Shown: positions 1-6,012, numbered from the stretch's first letter. The stretch is 8,880 nt of DNA from DAISJM01 sp036821485 (GCA_036821485.1 DAISJM010000085.1:1-8880), one strand, 5' to 3'. Notes: generated by a model from the letters alone, not told the origin. Numbers and translations: made by a program.

Positions 1-78
1 CAAGACACGCTTCGTCCGAGCGCCCCGAGACCCGCCGCCATCGTTCGCACCGCCACCACCAGCAACACGGCAACTTGA
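1..78 (+). CDS. C-terminal end of an upstream gene (partial)
   Basis: Reading frame 1 is open from the window edge to a TGA at 76-78, giving about 25 codons rich in Arg, Pro, Ala and Thr and ending in SNTAT. The stop overlaps the TTG start of the next gene as TTGA, a spacing typical of translationally coupled operon genes. Only a low-complexity tail is visible, so no function can be given. It could also be chance open frame, but the stop/start overlap favours a real gene end. Confidence 0.5.
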   Translation, partial: QDTLRPSAPRPAAIVRTATTSNTAT

Positions 79-1055
79 CCAGCCGCATCCTGTGGACCGG
101 TGTTGCCGTGGTGGTCATTGGCTACGTTCTCGTACTCGCCGCTTCCGTCCTCCGCGGTGAAAGGAAGACCGGCAAGCCCGCCCTGCCATCCGCCAATCCG
201 GTGGCCACCCCATCCAGCAATGCAACAGCTGAGGCCGTTTCCATCCAGGAACGTATTGTCGCATGGAGCCGCCTGCCGGATGCTTTGCTCACGGCACAGA
301 CCCAGCAGGAGCGCGGCCTGATGGACGACGCCGAGGCCGCACTGAAGAAAGCGTTGGAGACCACGCCCCATGCGCTCGCCTTGCAGGCGCGTCTCGCAAA
401 ACTGTATGCGGATCAAAGAAAATACGCACAGGCCACCGAGCTTCTTGTGAACGTGCTGAACGCCAATCCTGACGACGTGCCGGCCCGGATGTTGCTTGCC
501 ACGTGTTACGATGGCCAAACCAACTACGCCGCATCGCTGGCCGTTGCCAACTGGGTGCTGGACGTCGATCCCAATTCCCTTGCCGCCAATCAGATCGCCG
601 CCGACGCCTACATGAATACCGACAGAACGGCGCTGGCCATCCCCCACCTGAAGAAGATTGTATCCATGGCGCGCGACAACATCGTGGCACAGAACAAACT
701 CGGCGTGGCCTACTCGCAGCTCGGCGAGTACGTCAAAGCCATCCAACTCTTCAACGGCGTGCTGGAGAAGAATGCTGCAGACTCAACAACGTATTACAAC
801 CTGGCGGTATGCTACGCGAAACAGTCGATGGCCGATCAGGCCGTGGAGACACTCGCGCGGGCTCAGGCGCTGTTCCCCAAGGATTTCGTCAATACGTGGG
901 CCAAGAGCCGGGACTTTGACCCCATCAGGAATGATCCGCTCTTCGTGGCGCTGGCCTCACAGTCGGAGCCAAAGCCCAAGAAGGAAGACGGCAACGACGA
1001 TACTCCGAAAAAAGAGACATCTACAGAGCCGGCGGAGACAACCACTCAGCCCTGA
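75..1055 (+). CDS. Membrane-anchored TPR-repeat protein
   Basis: This 326-aa protein has an N-terminal hydrophobic segment at about residues 6-27 that should act as an uncleaved anchor. A Pro/Ala/Ser-rich linker (about 34-53) follows, then a helical array at about 77-268 with the spacing of some five to six tetratricopeptide repeats. Typical TPR positions are visible around 104-134 (LAKLYADQRKYAQATELL), 205-234 (LGVAYSQLGEYVKAIQLF) and 239-268. The tail, about 299-326, is a Lys/Glu/Asp/Thr-rich low-complexity stretch. TPRs mediate protein-protein contacts, so a scaffold role outside the membrane is likely, but the partner is unknown. The TTG start at 75 was chosen because it places the anchor at the N-terminus and overlaps the preceding stop; no strong Shine-Dalgarno is visible. 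Its 3' end overlaps the convergent tatA-like gene by 10 bp. Confidence 0.85.
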   Translation: MTSRILWTGVAVVVIGYVLVLAASVLRGERKTGKPALPSANPVATPSSNATAEAVSIQERIVAWSRLPDALLTAQTQQERGLMDDAEAALKKALETTPHALALQARLAKLYADQRKYAQATELLVNVLNANPDDVPARMLLATCYDGQTNYAASLAVANWVLDVDPNSLAANQIAADAYMNTDRTALAIPHLKKIVSMARDNIVAQNKLGVAYSQLGEYVKAIQLFNGVLEKNAADSTTYYNLAVCYAKQSMADQAVETLARAQALFPKDFVNTWAKSRDFDPIRNDPLFVALASQSEPKPKKEDGNDDTPKKETSTEPAETTTQP

Positions 1056-1246
1056 GCGGGCTTCTGATCGTCCTTCTTGTCCTCGTCCTTGCCCTTGTCC
1101 TGGCCGCCCTCTTGCTGACCCTTCTTGAATTCACCCAGGCTCTTGCCGAGCGATCGGGCGATTTCCGGGATACGCTTGGCGCCGAACAGCAGCACAAGCA
1201 CGAGCAGAATGAGCATGATTTCCCAAGGTCCAACTCGCGAGAACAT
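1046..1246 (-). CDS. tatA: Sec-independent translocase subunit TatA/TatE family
   Basis: This 66-aa protein has the full TatA architecture. A short N-terminus is followed by one transmembrane helix (about residues 7-20), the FG hinge motif at 21-22, an amphipathic helix with Lys/Arg on one face (about 24-43, including IPEIARSLGKSLGEF) and a charged Lys/Asp/Glu/Gln tail. TatA oligomerises with TatC to move folded proteins, often cofactor-bearing ones, across the cytoplasmic membrane. The length is usual for TatA and short for TatB. The ATG has an AAGGA Shine-Dalgarno about 8 nt upstream that overlaps the stop region of the lipoprotein gene, so the two are probably coupled. No tatC is in the window. 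The gene ends inside the 3' end of the convergent TPR gene. Confidence 0.93.
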   Translation of the reverse strand: MFSRVGPWEIMLILLVLVLLFGAKRIPEIARSLGKSLGEFKKGQQEGGQDKGKDEDKKDDQKPAQG

Positions 1247-1258
1247 GGCTTATTCCTT

Positions 1259-1657
1259 TCACTCCGCGGAGGCGTCTGCCTTTCGCGTCCTGATCACCTT
1301 CACAGCATCCTCTTTCTGGGGACGCCCGTCTAGAATATCCGCCGCCACAAACGGCGGCCGTGTCGGCCCCGAAAGGTGCAACTTCGCGATTGGCTTGTCC
1401 TTGTGATACACGATCGCATCCTGATCCAGAGCCGGCAGACTCTCGCATTTCACGATGACATAACTGTAGCGGCGGTTAACCTGCACGATGCGGCCCACCA
1501 TTACCTCGGTGGCCTCGACCGCAGGCGGGGCACCCGTCAACTCCACCGCGCCGGGTTCGGCCGTCTCCGCCGTTTTGCATCCCGTCATGTGCGGCAATGC
1601 CAACATCGCCGTGATCATCATCAGCCAGATCGTTCCATGCCGCAGTTCAGTCTTCAT
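1259..1657 (-). CDS. Small lipoprotein with a β-rich mature domain, function unknown
   Basis: The 132-aa product begins MKTELRHG, then has a hydrophobic stretch (about residues 9-22) ending in HMTGC, with Cys27 as the probable lipidation site (signal peptidase II). The -3 position is Met rather than Leu, so the lipobox is acceptable but not ideal. After a Thr/Ala/Pro/Glu linker, residues about 52-124 (VMVGRIVQVNRRYSYVIVKC, then AIVYHKDKPIAKLHLSG) alternate in a way that suggests a small β-barrel/SH3-like fold; I cannot name the family. The start at 1657 was preferred over longer in-frame options because GAGGAG lies just upstream and the signal peptide then begins properly. The upstream glycosylase stop is 8 nt before the ATG and tatA begins 12 nt after this gene's stop. 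Confidence 0.8.
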   Translation of the reverse strand: MKTELRHGTIWLMMITAMLALPHMTGCKTAETAEPGAVELTGAPPAVEATEVMVGRIVQVNRRYSYVIVKCESLPALDQDAIVYHKDKPIAKLHLSGPTRPPFVAADILDGRPQKEDAVKVIRTRKADASAE

Positions 1658-1665
1658 GAAACTCC

Positions 1666-2364
1666 TCATGCTTTCTTCGATATCCGCTCCATGCCCGGCG
1701 GCCCCCCGGGCGGCAGCAACACCCTCAGGGGACATTCAGCACAATTCGGCCTGCTTCTGCAAAGGTTTTTTCCAAGCGCCACCACCAGCGCGTGGTATTC
1801 ATTATACAATCTTCTGTCGCGCTGCACACAGGCCACGAACAAGTGCGCCAACTCGTCGTAGGCCTCCGTCCCCTCGATCCAGCCATGCCTCGAGAGAAAC
1901 CGCCGGGTGTAGGCGTCGATGACGAATACAGGCCTGTCCGCGGCATACAGGATCATGCTGTCCGCCGTCTCCGGCCCGATCCCGTTCACGGCCAGCAACT
2001 CGTCGCGAAGCGGCTGCGTGGCCATGGCCAGAAGGTGTTCCAGACGGCCATGGTGCCTCGAGTAGATCATCTCCGTGAACGCACGCAAACGCCGCGCCTT
2101 GATGTTGTAGTAACCCGCGGGGCGAATCCAGTCGGCCAGTTGTTCGAGCGTCACGCCGTGCAGAGTTCTCAAATTCAGCGCGTGTGCCTTTCGCAGCCGC
2201 GCAATGGCTTTCTCCACGTTCGACCACGCGGTGTTTTGCGTCAGGATAGCGCCGACCATGATCTCCAACCGGGTGCGACCCGGCCACCAGTGCTGTGGAC
2301 CGAAGTGGTCAAACAGCAGCCGGTACACACGACGCAGCGGAGGATATGCATGCCGCGACTTCAA
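1666..2364 (-). CDS. Endonuclease III-family (HhH-GPD) DNA glycosylase, modified iron-sulfur loop
   Basis: This 232-aa protein belongs to the HhH-GPD base-excision repair superfamily. Visible are the early LTQNTAWSNVEKA segment (41-53), the helix-hairpin-helix LLAVNGIGPETADSMILYA (123-141) and the catalytic-type Asp150 in FVIDAYTRRF. In bifunctional Nth the residue after the hairpin glycines is a Lys that forms the Schiff base; here that region reads GPETAD with Glu132, which suggests a monofunctional glycosylase, as in the MagIII-like/endonuclease III-related group. The C-terminal cluster loop has Cys202, Cys208 and Cys211, but the expected fourth Cys is Leu217, so a normal 4Fe-4S cluster is doubtful. 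The start is a TTG, the first start-type codon after an in-frame stop at about 2394; its RBS is weak and a later GTG could be used. The substrate is not determined by sequence. Confidence 0.88.
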   Translation of the reverse strand: MKSRHAYPPLRRVYRLLFDHFGPQHWWPGRTRLEIMVGAILTQNTAWSNVEKAIARLRKAHALNLRTLHGVTLEQLADWIRPAGYYNIKARRLRAFTEMIYSRHHGRLEHLLAMATQPLRDELLAVNGIGPETADSMILYAADRPVFVIDAYTRRFLSRHGWIEGTEAYDELAHLFVACVQRDRRLYNEYHALVVALGKNLCRSRPNCAECPLRVLLPPGGPPGMERISKKA

Positions 2365-2373
2365 CGTGCCGCG

Positions 2374-2401
2374 AGTTTCGAGTTTCCAGTTTCAACTTTC
2401 A
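2374..2401. repeat. Four tandem 7-bp repeats in the divergent spacer
   Basis: On the plus strand the units are AGTTTCG, AGTTTCC, AGTTTCA and ACTTTCA, perfectly in register. On the minus strand they read as NGAAACT-type heptamers. The array ends about 10 nt upstream of the TTG start of the glycosylase gene and about 48 nt upstream of the metallo-β-lactamase gene. Confidence 0.75.
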
Positions 2402-2448
2402 AGCCCAACCCATTCCGTTGGTTGATCGCAAACTGTTTTCCGGGTACC

Positions 2449-3843
2449 ATGCAGCCCATGAAGATTCACTTCCTCGGCGGTGCAGACACGGTCACCGGCT
2501 CCCAGCATCTCGTCGAAGCCAACGGTTCGCGTGTACTGCGGGACTGCGGCCTCTTTCAGGGCCATCGCGCGGAAGCGAACGCCATCAACAGCCGGCATCC
2601 GTTCAACGTGGACCAGGTTCATTCCATGGTCCTCTCCCACGCCCACATCGATCACTGTGGCAACATCCCCAGCCTGGCCAAGCACGGATACAACAAGCCG
2701 ATTCACACCTCCACGGCCACGGCTTCTCTCTGCGGCATCATGCTTCGCGATTCGGCGCGCATCCAGGAACAGGACGCGGCCTACCTGAACCAGAAGACCA
2801 ACCGCAAGGGCCTCGTACCCGTCGAGCCGCTCTACACCGTGGCCGACGCCGAACGCGCGCTCACGCTGTTCAAGGGCTACCGGTACGGTCAGACGTTTGA
2901 AGCCGCACCGGGCATCCAGGTTGTACTCAACGATGCCGGGCATATCCTCGGTGCGGCGATCACCACGTTCGCCGCCACCGAGGGCAGTCGCACCGTTCGC
3001 ATCTCGTTCGCCGTCGATCTTGGCCGCGCCGATCTTCCCCTCATTCGCGACCCGGAAGTGGTCGACGGCATCGATGTCCTCGTCCTGGAAAGCACCTACG
3101 GCGACCGGCTGCACGACGCCGCGGCGAAAGAGGACGACCAACTCTTCGAGGTCGTTGACCGCACCATCCGCCGCGGCGGCAAAGTGATCATTCCATCCTT
3201 TGCCCTCGAGCGCGCCCAGGAGATTATCTATCACCTGACGTCGCTGATCGTGTCCGGCCGCCTGCCCCGCGTCCCTGTTTTTGTCGACAGCCCGATGGCC
3301 ACCGCCGTATCCGATGTGTTCGACCAGCATCGCGATTACCTTGACGACGAATACCGCACGCTGAAGAAGAGCGTGGCCCACGTCCTGCATCCCGAATGGG
3401 TGACCTATACCAGCAGCGTGGAAGAATCCAAGCGGATCACCGCCTCCGACCAGCCCGCCGTCATCATCTCCGCCTCGGGCATGTGCGAACATGGCCGCAT
3501 CCTGCATCACCTGAAGCACGGCATCGAGAACTCGCGGAATACGGTCGTGCTCGTCGGCTTCCAAGCCGCCAATACGCTGGGCCGGCATCTGGGCGATGGC
3601 GACAAGCGGGTCCGTATCTTCGGCGATATGTTCCGCGTCCGTGCCGATGTCGTCAGCCTCAACTCCTTCAGCGCCCATGCCGACCGCAACGACCTCCTGG
3701 CCTACGCTCAGGCCGCGCACCCCAAGAAGATATTCCTGGTACACGGCGAACAGGACCAGCGCGCGGCACTCGCGGAAAGCCTCAAGGGTCTTGGATTCAA
3801 GGACGTATTCACGCCGGCCCAGGGAGATGTGGCGGAATTGTGA
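2449..3843 (+). CDS. β-CASP metallo-β-lactamase fold ribonuclease-like protein
   Basis: This 464-aa protein carries a complete metallo-β-lactamase plus β-CASP layout of the RNA-processing (CPSF73/YSH1-like) type. It has an N-terminal MKIHFLGGADTVTGS strand-loop, the metal-binding HxHxDH motif at His64/His66/Asp68/His69, and His165 in the DAGHILGA motif. These are followed by Asp190, the LESTYGDR motif (213-220), the β-CASP insert (about 221-405) with SASGMCEHGR (341-350), His410 in SFSAHADR and His432 in LVHGE. All expected metal ligands are present, so an active zinc-dependent endo/exoribonuclease acting in the cytosol is likely. The frame is open far upstream, but homology-like sequence begins here. 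ATG 2449 and ATG 2458 are both possible and neither has a strong Shine-Dalgarno. The stop overlaps the era start by 4 bp (GTGA). Confidence 0.9.
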   Translation: MQPMKIHFLGGADTVTGSQHLVEANGSRVLRDCGLFQGHRAEANAINSRHPFNVDQVHSMVLSHAHIDHCGNIPSLAKHGYNKPIHTSTATASLCGIMLRDSARIQEQDAAYLNQKTNRKGLVPVEPLYTVADAERALTLFKGYRYGQTFEAAPGIQVVLNDAGHILGAAITTFAATEGSRTVRISFAVDLGRADLPLIRDPEVVDGIDVLVLESTYGDRLHDAAAKEDDQLFEVVDRTIRRGGKVIIPSFALERAQEIIYHLTSLIVSGRLPRVPVFVDSPMATAVSDVFDQHRDYLDDEYRTLKKSVAHVLHPEWVTYTSSVEESKRITASDQPAVIISASGMCEHGRILHHLKHGIENSRNTVVLVGFQAANTLGRHLGDGDKRVRIFGDMFRVRADVVSLNSFSAHADRNDLLAYAQAAHPKKIFLVHGEQDQRAALAESLKGLGFKDVFTPAQGDVAEL

Positions 3844-4778
3844 GCCAGGAACCCGAAAGCAGCGAAACCCGGGCTACCCCCCCTCTCCACTGCGGACTCA
3901 TCGCCGTCGTGGGCCGCGCCAGCGTCGGCAAGTCCACTTTCGTCAATGCCGTCTTCGAGGAAAAGGTCAGCATCGTCAGCGACATACCGCAGACGACGCG
4001 AACGCTTGTGCGCGGTATCCTGACCGAGCCACGCGGCCAACTCGTACTGCTCGACACACCCGGCGTCCACAAGGCGGAGTACGATCTTGGCCGCCTCATG
4101 AACCGCGTTGCTCGCGCATCGGTCGAGGGTGTTGATGCCGTATTACTGATGCTGGATGCGTCGACCTCGCCACGCATTGAGGATGACGGCTGGATCCGGC
4201 GCCTGCTGCGCGAAACCGTCCCCGTGCTCGCCGTGCTCAACAAGAGTGATGTGCCCCAAGGGCACGCCGACGAGTATCGGAAGTTATGGGAAACCATCGC
4301 CGCGGAGAAACAAAGCACCAAGACCGCCGAATGGGTGGAGATTTCTGCGCGCACGCGCGATGGCGTCGACCAGCTTGTCAGCCGGTTGTTCGAACTCCTG
4401 CCCCCGGGCCCCCTGCTTTTCCCGGCAGAAATGCTGACCGACCATCCCCGCAAGATCAATATGGCCGATATCATCCGCGAGAAGTACTTCGGCAAGCTGC
4501 AGGATGAACTTCCCCACTCGCTGGCCATCGAGGTTGAAACCGTGGAAGAGAAGCCTGACGAATGGATCGTCCACGGCACCATTCTCGTGGAGAGATCTTC
4601 GCAGAAAGGCATCGTGATCGGCCACAAGGGCCGCCTGCTGCGCCGTGTCTGCGAAAGCGCGGGGAGGGAACTTTCCGAGATGTACGGCATCCCCGTCACG
4701 CTGGACCTGTGGGTCAAGGTCGAGAAGGACTGGACCAAGAACTTCTGGATCCTCAAACGCCTCGGCTACGCGGGCTGA
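3840..4778 (+). CDS. era: GTPase Era
   Basis: This 312-aa protein matches Era in length and domain order. The GTPase domain has G1 GRASVGKS (25-32), the G2 region PQTTR (50-54), G3 DTPG (72-75), G4 NKSD (134-137) and G5 ISA (168-170). A C-terminal KH RNA-binding domain (about 200-300) contains the loop VIGHKGR. Era binds the 3' end of 16S rRNA and assists 30S subunit maturation, peripherally at the membrane. The GTG start at 3840 overlaps the TGA of the β-CASP gene. The frame is open further upstream, but that sequence is the shadow of the preceding gene. A hydrophilic extension of about 15 residues precedes the GTPase core. Ser in place of Asn in the usual GRPNVGKS P-loop is a mild variation. 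Confidence 0.95.
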   Translation: MSQEPESSETRATPPLHCGLIAVVGRASVGKSTFVNAVFEEKVSIVSDIPQTTRTLVRGILTEPRGQLVLLDTPGVHKAEYDLGRLMNRVARASVEGVDAVLLMLDASTSPRIEDDGWIRRLLRETVPVLAVLNKSDVPQGHADEYRKLWETIAAEKQSTKTAEWVEISARTRDGVDQLVSRLFELLPPGPLLFPAEMLTDHPRKINMADIIREKYFGKLQDELPHSLAIEVETVEEKPDEWIVHGTILVERSSQKGIVIGHKGRLLRRVCESAGRELSEMYGIPVTLDLWVKVEKDWTKNFWILKRLGYAG

Positions 4779-4816
4779 CGCCTGACCACCACCATCGCCC
4801 ACGCCCCGGCTCCATT

Positions 4817-4856
4817 TGTTTCATCCGATGATGCGGCCGCATCATCGGATGAAACA
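4817..4856. repeat. Perfect 40-bp palindrome, left copy
   Basis: The arm reads TGTTTCATCC, then GA, then TGATGCGG, and the second half is its exact reverse complement, with the centre at 4836/4837 inside GCGGCCGC. Pairing stops at the next base on each side (T and T). It sits between the convergent era and PaaX-like genes, 4 nt from the end of the PaaX-like stop codon. As RNA it could form a long stem with a minimal loop on either strand, so a bidirectional terminator role is conceivable, but neither side has a U tract. Confidence 0.93.
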
Positions 4857-4860
4857 TACT

Positions 4861-5676
4861 TCACAGACATTTGGCCAGGAGCTTCGTGAGCTTCTTGTGA
4901 ATGTCGTACACGTCCATGCCCCGGTAGTCAGACGGTAACAAGCTTCGCGGAAGCAATGGGTCCCGATCCATGACGCTGAGATAATGTGCCAGCTCGAGGC
5001 GCACAAGCCGGGCGGCATCTGGTGCAGACACCCGCCCGCACAGAAGATCATCCATCGTTTCCTCTGCCGCATGAATAAACTGCTCATGCCCCTCCGCCAA
5101 GCGGGCAAAATCCCATGCGTCACGCACAATGCTCTGACTGGACCGGCCCAACACGGTCCTGGCCTCAAATAGATAGGCGACGGAATCAACGTTCAGGGTG
5201 GTCTGCAAATCCGCATACACCGGTCGTATATCGAGGGGGCTTACCCACACGCTCTGCTGAAGACATCCCATGTGCTGGGAGCAAAGAAAGCGACGTAGAC
5301 CATTGCGGAATACCCGCTCCTTTTCGTCGATATCGTAGATCAACACCCTCCATACTCCATCCCACCTTGTCCGCCACGCCGCCTCAGGATTCAACTCGCG
5401 CCTCACAGGCAGGTGACTTTTGGAAATTTGCAGGGATCTGGTCCCATCCCTCCCTCTTCTAACTGCTATGACGCCAGCCTTCCGCAGCCGGTGCATGGCG
5501 GACCGTAACCCTGCGTTCGAGGCGAAGCAGGTCCGCCAAAAAGATGGATGCGCGCTCGTGGCGGCCAACTTGAAGTACGTCGCACTGCAATCCAGCAGGA
5601 AATCGGTCGCTCTCCGTCGTAGTACGGTGAGGCTGACATCAGGATGCCGAAAAGTGTAGGTGGTCACGGCGCGCAT
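4861..5676 (-). CDS. PaaX-family transcriptional regulator (winged helix plus Cas2-like domain)
   Basis: This 271-aa protein shows the three-part PaaX layout. A winged-helix DNA-binding region (about 20-90) has the recognition segment NAGLRSAMHRLRKAGVI. A central Cas2-like ferredoxin domain follows, with WDGVWRVLIYDIDEKERVFR (105-124) and QSVWVSPLD (141-149); it keeps the β1 Asp115 typical of Cas2. The C-terminal part (about 190-260) contains DPLLPRSLLPSDYRG. PaaX of Escherichia coli represses phenylacetate degradation, but no paa gene is here, so the target is unknown. ATG 5676 was chosen; in-frame ATGs at 5706 and 5715 lie beside or inside the right palindrome and cannot be excluded, as no good Shine-Dalgarno marks any of them. 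The frame stays open much further upstream, but that stretch covers the riboswitch and is not coding. GC is lower than in neighbours, and the palindromes on both sides suggest transfer as a unit. Confidence 0.85.
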   Translation of the reverse strand: MRAVTTYTFRHPDVSLTVLRRRATDFLLDCSATYFKLAATSAHPSFWRTCFASNAGLRSAMHRLRKAGVIAVRRGRDGTRSLQISKSHLPVRRELNPEAAWRTRWDGVWRVLIYDIDEKERVFRNGLRRFLCSQHMGCLQQSVWVSPLDIRPVYADLQTTLNVDSVAYLFEARTVLGRSSQSIVRDAWDFARLAEGHEQFIHAAEETMDDLLCGRVSAPDAARLVRLELAHYLSVMDRDPLLPRSLLPSDYRGMDVYDIHKKLTKLLAKCL

Positions 5677-5707
5677 GCTGCCAGACGCTATGCAAACGTC
5701 AAGCATC

Positions 5708-5747
5708 TGTTTCATCCAGTGATGCGGCCGCATCACTGGATGAAACA
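5708..5747. repeat. Perfect 40-bp palindrome, right copy
   Basis: The arm reads TGTTTCATCC, then AG, then TGATGCGG, again followed by its exact reverse complement and centred on GCGGCCGC. Compared with the left copy, GA is replaced by AG in one arm and TC by CT in the other, so symmetry is kept. It lies 31 bp upstream of the PaaX-like start at 5676, where an operator for that regulator would be expected, and overlaps two alternative in-frame ATGs. Confidence 0.93.
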
Positions 5748-5806
5748 CTGCCTGGCCTCTCCCGCTGCACGCTGCGCTTAACTCCACACCTCTTCTCCAA
5801 CATATC

Positions 5807-5834
5807 TTGACCGCTTGGACAAATCCCCTATCAT
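5807..5834 (+). promoter_or_regulatory. Predicted sigma70-type promoter of the riboswitch transcript
   Basis: A -35 box TTGACC (5807-5812) and a -10 box TATCAT (5829-5834) are separated by 16 bp, each matching the consensus at five of six positions. Transcription would start near 5841, just before the first stem of the TPP aptamer, and this agreement supports both calls. Confidence 0.65.
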
Positions 5835-5843
5835 CACTTTCGC

Positions 5844-5942
5844 TTGGTCGCGGGGGAGCTTGCTTGGCAGGCTGAGATTCCTCTGGAGAGGAAGAAACCC
5901 CTGGAACCTGTCCGGGTAATACCGGCGAAGGGAAGCGGCTGG
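5844..5942 (+). promoter_or_regulatory. TPP riboswitch (THI element)
   Basis: The thiamine pyrophosphate aptamer is recognised from its conserved core: CTGAGA (5872-5877), ACCCCTGGAACCTG (5897-5910), then the CCGG-GTAATA-CCGG hairpin and GCGAAGGGAA (5925-5934). Closing stem P1 pairs GTCGC (5847-5851) with GCGGC (5935-5939). The variable stem pairs TTCCTC (5878-5883) with GAGGAA (5888-5893). TPP binding normally lowers expression of downstream thiamine biosynthesis or transport genes. No terminator with a U tract is seen before the ATG. CTCC at 5975-5978 could pair with GGAG of the Shine-Dalgarno (6009-6012), so translational control is the more likely mode; that part is inference. Confidence 0.95.
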
Positions 5943-6007
5943 ACGACGGTCTCCCGGCGAGATCCGTGGTGTTCCTCCCGTTTGTCTCGCTCCCGCGATA
6001 CAGTAAT

Positions 6008-6012
6008 AGGAG
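6008..6012 (+). promoter_or_regulatory. Shine-Dalgarno site of the riboswitch-controlled gene
   Basis: AGGAG lies 6 nt before the ATG at 6019 and fixes that start. It is the element that a TPP-dependent refolding of the leader would mask. Confidence 0.8.

Noticed and set aside
2406..2424. Inverted repeat CAACC/GGTTG in the divergent spacer as an operator
   Set aside because: Only five base pairs with a 9-nt gap; this is easily expected by chance.
1792..2448. N-terminal extension of the β-CASP frame to 683 aa
   Set aside because: This stretch lies opposite the DNA glycosylase gene, and the metallo-β-lactamase fold starts at MKIHFLGG just after 2449.
2392..3744. 450-aa open frame on the minus strand opposite the β-CASP gene
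   Set aside because: The plus-strand frame contains all β-CASP metal-binding motifs. The antisense product shows no recognisable family and is rich in Gly, Val, Asp and His, as expected from the shadow of a GC-rich gene.
3396..3839. N-terminal extension of the era frame to 460 aa
   Set aside because: It is the out-of-frame shadow of the β-CASP gene. The GTG at 3840 gives normal Era length and a 4-bp stop/start overlap.
4817..4856. Left palindrome as a simple intrinsic terminator for era
   Set aside because: No U tract follows on either strand, and a near-identical palindrome sits upstream of the PaaX-like gene where a terminator is not needed. A termination side effect remains possible.
4817..5747. 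CRISPR array or cas locus because of the Cas2-like domain and repeats
   Set aside because: There are only two palindromes, 851 bp apart, with a gene between them and no spacers, and no cas1 or effector gene is present. The Cas2-like fold is part of the PaaX family.
4817..5747. Insertion sequence with terminal inverted repeats
   Set aside because: No transposase motif is seen, each end is itself a full palindrome rather than half of a terminal repeat pair, and no target-site duplication is evident in the flanks.
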